The position numbers and the translations under genes were made by a program. From Gammaproteobacteria bacterium (GTDB taxonomy: Bacteria > Pseudomonadota > Gammaproteobacteria > Steroidobacterales > GCA-2729495), in contig JAUIEY010000082.1 of assembly GCA_030429685.1 (NCBI GenBank), positions 1-8,265 on the forward strand: a DNA stretch of 8,265 bases. Direction: 5' to 3'. Below, piece by piece: positions 1 through 4,963 of this stretch. Position 1 is the stretch's first letter. Every line of letters starts with the position of its first letter. The notes under the pieces were generated by a model. The model had not been told where the DNA came from. It saw only the letters and a list, made by a program, of their open reading frames with translations, and searched no databases.

Positions 1-74
1 ACTGCCGTGGTAAGCAGCAAAATTGCGCCCGCAGCTTCGAGGCGGAAAAAATTCTTGAGTGTTGCCTGCAGCAT
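1..74 (-). CDS. nhaA: Na+/H+ antiporter NhaA-like protein, N-terminal fragment
   Basis: This is the first 24 codons of a gene reading leftward out of the window. From the ATG at 74-72 the minus strand reads MLQATLKNFFRLEAAGAILL followed by LTTA with no stop. The block F-x-R-L-E-A-A-G-x-I-L-L-L is the typical start of NhaA proteins: a short amphipathic helix, a (L/S)-x-(S/A)-(A/S)-G-G/A element, then the first transmembrane helix. NhaA is an inner-membrane electrogenic antiporter that expels Na+ in exchange for 2 H+ for salt and alkaline-pH tolerance. The Shine-Dalgarno is weak (GGTGGG, about 8 nt upstream). The gene is divergent from the lipoprotein gene. Only the start is visible, so catalytic aspartates cannot be checked. 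The call rests on one short but characteristic motif, and another membrane protein is possible. Confidence 0.62.
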   Translation of the reverse strand, partial: MLQATLKNFFRLEAAGAILLLTTA

Positions 75-101
75 ATTGTGCCCACCAGCGATGTGAACCG
101 T

Positions 102-107
102 TATGAT
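102..107 (+). promoter_or_regulatory. Possible -10 element for the lipoprotein gene
   Basis: TATGAT matches the sigma-70 -10 consensus TATAAT at five of six positions. It would start a transcript near 113-115, giving a leader of about 30 nt before the ATG at 144. No good -35 is seen at 16-18 bp spacing; TTGTGC at 76-81 is 20 bp away. It favours the start at 144 over the earlier in-frame GTG at 78. This is a weak call. Confidence 0.25.
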
Positions 108-143
108 TGCCTCTTTAGTCTTTCGCGTAAAGGCGCCCTGCAG

Positions 144-515
144 ATGCATACAAGCACAACACTATCTCTGGCCGGCCTGCTGGCAGCATTGTTGGCGGTG
201 ACCGGCTGCGACACCCTGCATGACAATCGTGATTACGAACGCCACAGTAACAGCCGTATCAGCAAGCCTTTGTCCGGCGGTGATTTTTTGTGGTTTGACG
301 TCAGGCTTACACCGGCCATGCCGCTGGACAGCGAGGCGGCCGAGCAGAAACGCCAGATCTGGCTGCAGACCTGGCTGGTGCAGCGCAAATTCTGCCCGTC
401 AGGTTATGAAATTCTGGAACGCAGGCCATTCGAATTTCTGGAGCACAATCCTGAACGTCTGGATCTGCGCTACAAGGTCCGCTGCATTGTTGAAGGGGCG
501 GAAGCCGGCAGCTAG
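144..515 (+). CDS. Small lipoprotein of unknown function (123 aa)
   Basis: I do not recognise the family. Residues 1-22 form a lipoprotein signal: a hydrophobic stretch ending in the lipobox V-T-G-C22, so lipidation at Cys22 is expected. Residue +2 is Asp23, which in E. coli causes avoidance of the Lol system and retention in the inner membrane (known rule, inferred here). The mature part is about 100 residues, polar, with two further cysteines (C84 in KFCPSGYE, C114 in KVRCIVEG) that could form a disulfide in the periplasm. The ATG at 144 is chosen because it begins exactly at the signal peptide and AAAGG lies at 129-133; an in-frame GTG at 78 would add 22 residues with no signal-like features. 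The gene is divergent from the nhaA-like gene, and its stop lies 6 nt from the stop of the convergent DUF192 gene. Confidence 0.8.
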   Translation: MHTSTTLSLAGLLAALLAVTGCDTLHDNRDYERHSNSRISKPLSGGDFLWFDVRLTPAMPLDSEAAEQKRQIWLQTWLVQRKFCPSGYEILERRPFEFLEHNPERLDLRYKVRCIVEGAEAGS

Positions 516-521
516 GCGGGC

Positions 522-1055
522 CTACTGGTTTGCGGGCTGCGCCGGTGCAGAAATAATCCTGATGCTGTCGCCGGTCGCTATGCCGTAGGCAGCAATGCTG
601 CCTGCGTTTAGTTCCACCACCATAGACGCCTTGTTGCCGGAGCTGATGATGCGGGTGTCATGCGGTGCCGCACCCGCATGCAGATGCACAATCCGGCCAT
701 TGGCATCGGCGAATAACATGTCCAGTGGGATATAGGTGTTTTTCATCCACATCGAGATCACCCGCGGACGCGGATATACAAACACCATGCCTTCGTCGGC
801 CGCCATGGCGCGCACGTGCATCAGGCCCTGCGCCCGTTGCGCGGCGGTTTTGGCCATATAGGCCCGCAACTCAATGGTCCGGCCCGCCTGCGTGGTAATA
901 CTTAGCCGCGTCTGTTCCAGACCCTCGACCAACGCAGCGGGCTCGATGGCTGCCCCCGAGGTTGCCGCCAGCGCGACAGCGGTCAGTGCGATGCCACGCA
1001 GCGTGAATTTTGCGGTACGGTATGGCGCAGCAAGTTTTCCTGAGGAGTCCATCAT
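522..1055 (-). CDS. Exported DUF192 family protein (177 aa)
   Basis: The protein is a clear DUF192 member. Residues about 48-170 contain the family landmarks: RAQGLM (75-80 region), an EGMVFVY strand (88-94), the signature WMKNTYIPLDMLF (103-115), VVELNAG (146-152) and GDSI near the end. The family is a small beta-rich fold whose biochemical function is not firmly established, and many members are secreted. Here residues 19-37 (R, then GIALTAVALAATSGAA) look like a signal peptide, placed rather far from the N-terminus. The start is uncertain: ATG at 1055 or 1052, or at 1067 (181 aa). None has a good Shine-Dalgarno, and the frame stays open to 1298 inside ogt. The start overlaps the ogt start by 2 nt head to head, so its promoter must lie within ogt. 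Confidence 0.88.
   Translation of the reverse strand: MMDSSGKLAAPYRTAKFTLRGIALTAVALAATSGAAIEPAALVEGLEQTRLSITTQAGRTIELRAYMAKTAAQRAQGLMHVRAMAADEGMVFVYPRPRVISMWMKNTYIPLDMLFADANGRIVHLHAGAAPHDTRIISSGNKASMVVELNAGSIAAYGIATGDSIRIISAPAQPANQ
1042..1047 (+). promoter_or_regulatory. Strong ribosome binding site that fixes the ogt start
   Basis: GAGGAG lies six nucleotides before the ATG at 1054. It decides that start over upstream in-frame codons, whose translation is plainly the antisense of the DUF192 signal region. The site lies inside the first codons of the minus-strand DUF192 gene. Confidence 0.75.
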
Positions 1056-1581
1056 GCCGACAAGCATAGTCCCAATGCAGAACCAGCGCAGCACCACAGT
1101 GACATGGGGGCGCGCCCGCTGCGAGCTGGGCGATTGTCTCGTCGCGGAGCATGCCGGCGATCTGTGCTGGCTCGACATCGCGCCTGATTCAACGGCAGTT
1201 GCGGAACTGGCGGAGCACTTTAGCGCCTGCGACCTGCGGCGCGATGATGCTCGCGCGCAGACATTGCTTGATGCCGCGCTGACAGCATTGGGCAACAATG
1301 CGCCGCTGCGATTGCAGGTTCGCGGTACCGAGTTTCAGCGGCAGGTATGGCAGGCACTGACTGAGATAGGGCCGGGCGAACGGCTTTCTTACGGGCAGCT
1401 GGCGGCCAGAATAGGCCGCCCGGGCGCAGCGCGCGCGGTGGGTTCGGCCGCCGGTGCCAACGTCATTGCCCTGTTTATCCCCTGTCATCGACTGGTTCCG
1501 GCCGATGGCCGTGCCGGCGCCTACCGGTGGGGTTCGGCGCTTAAGCAGAAGCTGCTGGCGGCCGAGCAGCAAGCCGCCTGA
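1054..1581 (+). CDS. ogt: Methylated-DNA--[protein]-cysteine S-methyltransferase (O6-alkylguanine repair)
   Basis: This suicide repair protein transfers the alkyl group from O6-alkylguanine in DNA to its own cysteine. Its 175 residues have the single-domain layout: a poorly conserved N-terminal half (about 15-80), then the catalytic domain starting at VRGTEFQRQVWQAL (89-102). Landmarks are LSYGQLA with Tyr113, the helix-turn-helix arginine finger in ARAVG (Arg127), the hinge Asn136, the active site IPCHRLV with nucleophile Cys144, and the C-terminal GAYRWG-x3-K segment. The sequence style resembles the C-terminal half of Ada proteins, but there is no N-terminal Ada zinc/AraC portion, so it should be a constitutive repair enzyme and not a regulator. 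The GAGGAG at 1042-1047 sets the start. The gene is divergent from and overlapping DUF192, with the diguanylate cyclase following on the same strand after 132 nt. Confidence 0.93.
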   Translation: MPTSIVPMQNQRSTTVTWGRARCELGDCLVAEHAGDLCWLDIAPDSTAVAELAEHFSACDLRRDDARAQTLLDAALTALGNNAPLRLQVRGTEFQRQVWQALTEIGPGERLSYGQLAARIGRPGAARAVGSAAGANVIALFIPCHRLVPADGRAGAYRWGSALKQKLLAAEQQAA

Positions 1582-1584
1582 TTC

Positions 1585-1611
1585 CATATATGGGAATAAA
1601 AGAACATATAT
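1585..1611 (+). repeat. Direct repeat CATATAT, 20-bp period
   Basis: Identical heptamers lie at 1585-1591 and 1605-1611, spaced start to start by 20 bp, close to two helical turns, so both would face the same side of the DNA. They could be paired operator half-sites or simply part of an AT-rich promoter. Each is short, so chance is possible. Confidence 0.35.
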
Positions 1612-1625
1612 AGACCAATATAGCC

Positions 1626-1647
1626 GGCATCACGAAACTGTGATGCC
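1626..1647 (+). repeat. Perfect inverted repeat, 8-bp stem, 6-nt loop
   Basis: GGCATCAC pairs with GTGATGCC around the loop GAAACT. It lies 45 nt after the ogt stop and is not followed by a T-run (next bases TGCGCTTC). It could be an RNA hairpin in the leader of the GGDEF gene, a 3' stabilising hairpin of ogt mRNA, or an operator for a dimeric regulator. Confidence 0.55.
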
Positions 1648-1682
1648 TGCGCTTCTGGCCACACGCGGGCTTGAGTACTTTG

Positions 1683-1700
1683 CCGGTAATCAGTTACCGG
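1683..1700 (+). repeat. Perfect inverted repeat, 7-bp stem, 4-nt loop
   Basis: CCGGTAA and TTACCGG flank TCAG. The hairpin ends 13 nt before the ATG at 1714 and contains the only GGA that could act as a Shine-Dalgarno for that start (1699-1701), so folding would hide it. Confidence 0.5.
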
Positions 1701-1713
1701 AAATTTGCCCCGC

Positions 1714-2931
1714 ATGGACATCGGCAGCCACCGTCAGCGTGCCCCCGGCTCAATGTACGAAGATCAGCTTCGTATGGGATTCGGCGGGTTACGTTTCAGC
1801 GATTTTCTTGAAAGCGAGTTTCGCGACGTTTATGCGCGGGAAAATTATCAGAAGTCGCGCCTGGTGCTTGCCCTGTGTGCCATCGTGGTTGTCGCGGTTA
1901 CGCTGGTCCACGTAGTCAGCGACAACTCAAGTTCAGTCTCAATGAGTCACCTCGGCCTTACCGCCATGGTGCCGGTCATGTTGTCGGCACTGTTCGTGTC
2001 TTATCTGAACAACCGGTTCTTGTATCAGACCCTGCTGATCGTCAGCGGCTTGCTGGTTGGTGTGGCAGGTTCCGTAATTGATGTGCAGGCCAGCCTGGCC
2101 GGGCAGGGCTACTATTTTGCCGGACAGGTCGGCTGGATATTTATCCTGTGGTCCATGCTGGGACTGCTGTTCCTGCCGGCAGCCGCACTGTGTCTGGTAG
2201 TGTCACTATTTTATCTGGGCTGCGCCGTGTATGCGCCACTGCCGCCGGAACAGCTGTTTTTTGAAGCGTTCATGCTGCTCAACGCGAACCTGCTCGGCGG
2301 TTACAGCTGCTTCAAGATCGAGCACGCGGCGCGCCGTACGTTTCTGGAGTCGCGCCTGCTGAATCAACTTGCCGAGCGTGACGGCCTGACAGGGCTGTAT
2401 AACAGGCGTGCTTTTGACGAGTATATGGAGCGTATCTGGCGGCAGTCACGACGGGAAAACACGCCTATCACGGTGATGCTGATCGATATAGATCATTTCA
2501 AGGCATACAACGATATGTACGGGCACCAGGCCGGTGATGACGCACTGAAACAGGTGGCTGCGGTGATATCGAGTGCCGTGCAGCGCCCGCTGGACATTGC
2601 TGCCCGTTACGGCGGCGAGGAATTTGCGCTGGTTCTGTATGGTCCTGCTACTGATTACGTGACGAACCTGCCGGAAATGTTGCGGGAAGACGTGTTGCAC
2701 CTGGGTACCGTGCATGAAGGCGCTACTCACACTAAATTCCTGACGGTCAGCATCGGTGTAGCGGTGGTATCACCGGATGCCGGGCGCAGTCAGGCCGGCG
2801 CGATTCAGATGGCGGATGAAGCGCTGTACCAGGCCAAGGAAGAAGGACGCAACCGTGTGGTCATTAAAATGTCCGGCACCACCGTAATCGAAACAGGACG
2901 TTTTCGCGCCCGCAATCGCGCTGCCGGTTAA
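1714..2931 (+). CDS. Membrane-anchored diguanylate cyclase (GGDEF domain)
   Basis: The enzyme makes cyclic di-GMP from two GTP. In the 405-residue form, residues about 48-200 hold roughly six hydrophobic segments (first VLALCAIVVVAVTLVHVV, last around FFEAFMLLNANLLGGY), so this is an integral inner-membrane sensor of no domain family I can name. A linker helix (about 203-222) leads to the GGDEF domain (about 223-390): DGLTGLYNRRAF, the metal site LIDIDHFK (Asp258), substrate residues in YNDMYGHQAGDDAL, and the active motif GGEEF (300-304). The product-inhibition I-site RPLD (291-294) sits five residues before GGEEF, so both catalysis and feedback inhibition should be intact. No EAL domain is present. 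The start is ambiguous: TTG 1705, ATG 1714, ATG 1753 or ATG 1774, none with a strong Shine-Dalgarno. A hairpin at 1756-1774 makes the last plausible. The stop is 4 nt from the gloA stop on the other strand. Confidence 0.92.
   Translation: MDIGSHRQRAPGSMYEDQLRMGFGGLRFSDFLESEFRDVYARENYQKSRLVLALCAIVVVAVTLVHVVSDNSSSVSMSHLGLTAMVPVMLSALFVSYLNNRFLYQTLLIVSGLLVGVAGSVIDVQASLAGQGYYFAGQVGWIFILWSMLGLLFLPAAALCLVVSLFYLGCAVYAPLPPEQLFFEAFMLLNANLLGGYSCFKIEHAARRTFLESRLLNQLAERDGLTGLYNRRAFDEYMERIWRQSRRENTPITVMLIDIDHFKAYNDMYGHQAGDDALKQVAAVISSAVQRPLDIAARYGGEEFALVLYGPATDYVTNLPEMLREDVLHLGTVHEGATHTKFLTVSIGVAVVSPDAGRSQAGAIQMADEALYQAKEEGRNRVVIKMSGTTVIETGRFRARNRAAG
1756..1774 (+). repeat. Perfect inverted repeat, 7-bp stem, 5-nt loop, at alternative start codons
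   Basis: TACGAAG and CTTCGTA flank ATCAG. It begins right after the ATG at 1753-1755, and its last base is the A of the in-frame ATG at 1774. If translation begins at 1714 or 1753 this is coding sequence. If it begins at 1774 the hairpin sits directly against the start codon. Confidence 0.45.
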
Positions 2932-2935
2932 ATCG

Positions 2936-3355
2936 TTACCAGTGACCTGTGTTGGGCATTGACGCCCATGGTTCGCGAGGTTCGAGTGCCTTGCCTGCCT
3001 GTAGCAGTTCAATCGAAATGTTGTCAGGTGAGCGCACGAAAGCCATGTGACCGTCGCGCGGCGGCCGGTTGATGACGACGCCATTGTCCAACAGGTGCTG
3101 GCAGATCGCGTAGATATCATCGACTTCGTAGGCCAGATGGCCGAAGTTGCGGCCCTCGCCATATTCTTCCGGATCCCAGTTGTAAGTCAGTTCTACCATG
3201 GCTGATTCATCGCCTGGAGCGGCAAGAAAAATCAACGTGAATCGGCCGCCTTCGCTGTCGTAGCGGCGCAGCTCCCGTAACCCGAGTTTGTTGCAGTAGA
3301 AATCCAGCGATGCATCTATATCGGTGACGCGCACCATGGTATGTAAGTACTTCAT
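2936..3355 (-). CDS. gloA: Lactoylglutathione lyase (glyoxalase I)
   Basis: The enzyme isomerises the methylglyoxal-glutathione hemithioacetal to S-lactoylglutathione, the first step of the glyoxalase route, in the cytosol. The 139 residues form the two beta-alpha-beta-beta-beta modules of the VOC fold and begin LHTMVRV as in E. coli GloA. All four metal ligands are visible: His5, Glu55 (VELTYNWD), His73 (FGHLAYEVDD) and Glu116 (SIELLQ). The short, insertion-free form resembles the bacterial Ni2+-dependent class, unlike the longer Zn2+ type. The C-terminal tail (LEPREPWASMPNTGHW) differs from E. coli. No clear Shine-Dalgarno precedes the ATG at 3355, but the start matches the family exactly. 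Only 19 nt separate it from the divergent HAD gene. Its promoter probably lies inside the first codons of that gene, where the minus strand reads TTTAAT about 30 nt upstream. Confidence 0.95.
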   Translation of the reverse strand: MKYLHTMVRVTDIDASLDFYCNKLGLRELRRYDSEGGRFTLIFLAAPGDESAMVELTYNWDPEEYGEGRNFGHLAYEVDDIYAICQHLLDNGVVINRPPRDGHMAFVRSPDNISIELLQAGKALEPREPWASMPNTGHW

Positions 3356-3374
3356 AGTCAGGCTAAGTTAAGGC

Positions 3375-4061
3375 ATGGAGCATATTAAAGCCATATTTTT
3401 TGATCTGGATGACACGTTGTGGGATATGGAATTTGTAATTCCGCAAGCCGAACAGCATCTGTATGCATGGTTTGAAAAGCACTATCCCCGTGTCGTCGAG
3501 AAATACTCGCCCGAGCGTCTGCATCGCCTGCGCCACGAGGTTGGCGCCCGTCATCCGGAATTGCATCATGATCTCAGCAGGCTGCGCATGACAATGTTAC
3601 GCGAGGTTTTTGAGCGCTCGGGTTATCCGGCGGAGCTGGCCGGCGAGGCATTTGCTGTCTTTCAGCAGGCCCGCAACCGGGTGACTCTGTTTGATGATGT
3701 GCTGCCGGTGCTGGAAGCGCTTGGCAATACACACCGGCTGTTTGCGTTGACCAACGGCAATGCGTCATTGCAGTCGATCGGTATCGACCATCTGTTTGCC
3801 GGCGTGCTAACGGCGCGTGAACTGGGTGTGGCCAAGCCGGCAGAAAGTTTTTTCCGGCGCGCTCTGGCACAGACGGAAGCGCGGGCGAACGAAGCGCTGC
3901 ACGTTGGCGACCATCCCGAAAACGACATACGTGCGGCCGCAGCGGCCGGCCTCACCACGCTGTGGGTCAACCGACGCAGTGCCACGTGGTCACTGCAGGA
4001 TTGCAACCCGGATTATGAAATGTCTGATCTGCAAAGCCTGCCGGAATTGCTGCAAGCATGA
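3375..4061 (+). CDS. HAD superfamily hydrolase, YigB-like phosphatase
   Basis: A 228-residue cytosolic phosphatase of the haloacid dehalogenase superfamily. Motif I is FFDLDDTLWD with nucleophile Asp10 and acid/base Asp12. A helical cap follows (about 16-100, including HHDLSRLR, which resembles HDVTRWR of E. coli YigB). Motif II is ALTNGN (Thr126), motif III is Lys154 in GVAKPAESFF, and motif IV is GDHPENDI (178-185) with Asp179 and Asp184. YigB of E. coli acts on FMN and can dephosphorylate the riboflavin intermediate 5-amino-6-(5-phosphoribitylamino)uracil. Family phosphatases are promiscuous, so the substrate here is only a suggestion. Shine-Dalgarno is poor (AAGG only 1 nt from ATG). The gene starts 19 nt from gloA and its end overlaps the next gene by ATGA, pointing to a two-gene operon. 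Confidence 0.9.
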   Translation: MEHIKAIFFDLDDTLWDMEFVIPQAEQHLYAWFEKHYPRVVEKYSPERLHRLRHEVGARHPELHHDLSRLRMTMLREVFERSGYPAELAGEAFAVFQQARNRVTLFDDVLPVLEALGNTHRLFALTNGNASLQSIGIDHLFAGVLTARELGVAKPAESFFRRALAQTEARANEALHVGDHPENDIRAAAAAGLTTLWVNRRSATWSLQDCNPDYEMSDLQSLPELLQA

Positions 4062-4963
4062 GCAGCGAGCTGCCGGCGCTAATTTTTGTTCCCGGCATTC
4101 GGGTTAAACCACCGCCGGATGAGCAGCTGGCTCGACTCCGGGATTGTCTGCGTCACAGCCTGACCGAGATCAGCACCGACCGGCCTGAGCGACTGGCGAA
4201 ACAATTGCAGCTGGTCGCCTGGTCGTATCCTTTCTACGGTCTGCATGGTGATATCAGTGTTGACCTGCCGGGCATAGAATCGTTGTTGGCGAATGCCGGA
4301 GATCCGGCTGATGACTATGCTGACGCGCATGGGTTCGGCCGCCGCCTGACCGCGGCCATGTATGCCATTGGTGATCGTTTTCCGATTCTGAGCAGTTTTT
4401 TTGCCACCCAGCGCATGGAAACCCGCATGCAGGAGATCAACCGATACTTCCGCAATATCCAGGGTGAGGGGCAGCTGGCGCGGGATATGGTCAAACAGGC
4501 TCTGCATGATGCATGGCAAAGTGGGCGTCGCGTTCTGTTGATGGGCCACAGTTTCGGTTCGGTAATTGCCTACGATGCACTTTGGGAAATCAGCCATACC
4601 GATGCGCCGCAGCAGCGCGGTAAGGTAGATCTGTTCATGACGATGGGCAGTCCACTGACGCTGCGCTACATCCGGCGGCGCCTTAAAGGCGTCGGGCAGC
4701 GCGACAGGCTGCGCTACCCGGTGAATATCATGCGCTGGCTCAATCTGGCGGCGGTTGGCGAAGTCACGGCGCTGGACCGGCGTATGGCAGATTGTTTTCG
4801 TGGCATGCTGGAGCTTAATCTGGTGCAGGACATCCACGATGATCTCGAAGTGCTGAATCGTTTCCGCGGACCAGACGGCCTGAACGTGCATAAATGCTAT
4901 GGCTATCTCGCCAGCCAGAAAGTGGCCCAGGCGGTCAGCGAATTTGCAGCTGCGGATGGTTAG
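4058..4963 (+). CDS. Predicted alpha/beta hydrolase of unknown substrate (301 aa)
   Basis: The sequence fits an alpha/beta-hydrolase serine enzyme. The first strand is PALIFVPGIR (6-15), where VPG could begin the oxyanion-hole loop. The nucleophile elbow is LLMGHSFGSVIAYDAL (160-175) with Ser165 in G-H-S-F-G. A strand DLFMTMGSPL follows (191-200), and a probable catalytic His278 sits in LNVHKCYGYL near the C-terminus, like the H-x-x-Y ending of lipase-like proteins. The acid residue is unclear; Asp240 is a candidate. There is no signal peptide or membrane helix, so it is probably cytosolic. I cannot name a specific family or substrate. The start ATG overlaps the HAD stop (ATGA, 4058-4061) and lacks its own good Shine-Dalgarno, which suggests translational coupling. 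The stop overlaps the stop of the convergent OmpA gene. Confidence 0.82.
   Translation: MSSELPALIFVPGIRVKPPPDEQLARLRDCLRHSLTEISTDRPERLAKQLQLVAWSYPFYGLHGDISVDLPGIESLLANAGDPADDYADAHGFGRRLTAAMYAIGDRFPILSSFFATQRMETRMQEINRYFRNIQGEGQLARDMVKQALHDAWQSGRRVLLMGHSFGSVIAYDALWEISHTDAPQQRGKVDLFMTMGSPLTLRYIRRRLKGVGQRDRLRYPVNIMRWLNLAAVGEVTALDRRMADCFRGMLELNLVQDIHDDLEVLNRFRGPDGLNVHKCYGYLASQKVAQAVSEFAAADG

Larger units (their letters stand above)
1582..1713 (+). promoter_or_regulatory. AT-rich, hairpin-rich region between ogt and the diguanylate cyclase gene
   Basis: This 132-nt gap starts with an unusually AT-rich segment (1582-1623) containing CATATAT twice, exactly 20 bp apart, and the near-palindrome TTCCATATATGGGAA (1582-1596). 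TATATA at 1607-1612 could be a -10 element, with TTCCAT at 1582-1587 as a poor -35 (19-bp spacer). Two perfect inverted repeats follow (1626-1647 and 1683-1700). No T-tract follows either hairpin, so a classical terminator for ogt is not seen. The most economical reading is a promoter plus a structured 5' leader for the GGDEF gene. No match to the c-di-GMP riboswitch consensus is apparent. Confidence 0.4.

Noticed and set aside
1056..1298. Long N-terminal extension of the DUF192 protein (258-residue version)
   Set aside because: The extra residues are the antisense of ogt and are Ser/Arg/Ala-rich with no conserved feature; they would bury the signal peptide.
1626..1647. Intrinsic terminator for ogt
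   Set aside because: The stem is perfect but no T-tract follows on the plus strand, and the minus strand also lacks one next to it.
4079..4891. 270-codon open frame on the minus strand inside the hydrolase gene
   Set aside because: It mirrors a gene with clear alpha/beta-hydrolase motifs on the plus strand; the translation shows no recognisable domain and is typical of antisense frames in GC-rich DNA.
1714..4963. A c-di-GMP, glyoxalase, HAD and hydrolase module as one new system
   Set aside because: Genes alternate strands with convergent and divergent junctions, and the enzymes have no known shared substrate; adjacency alone is not evidence.
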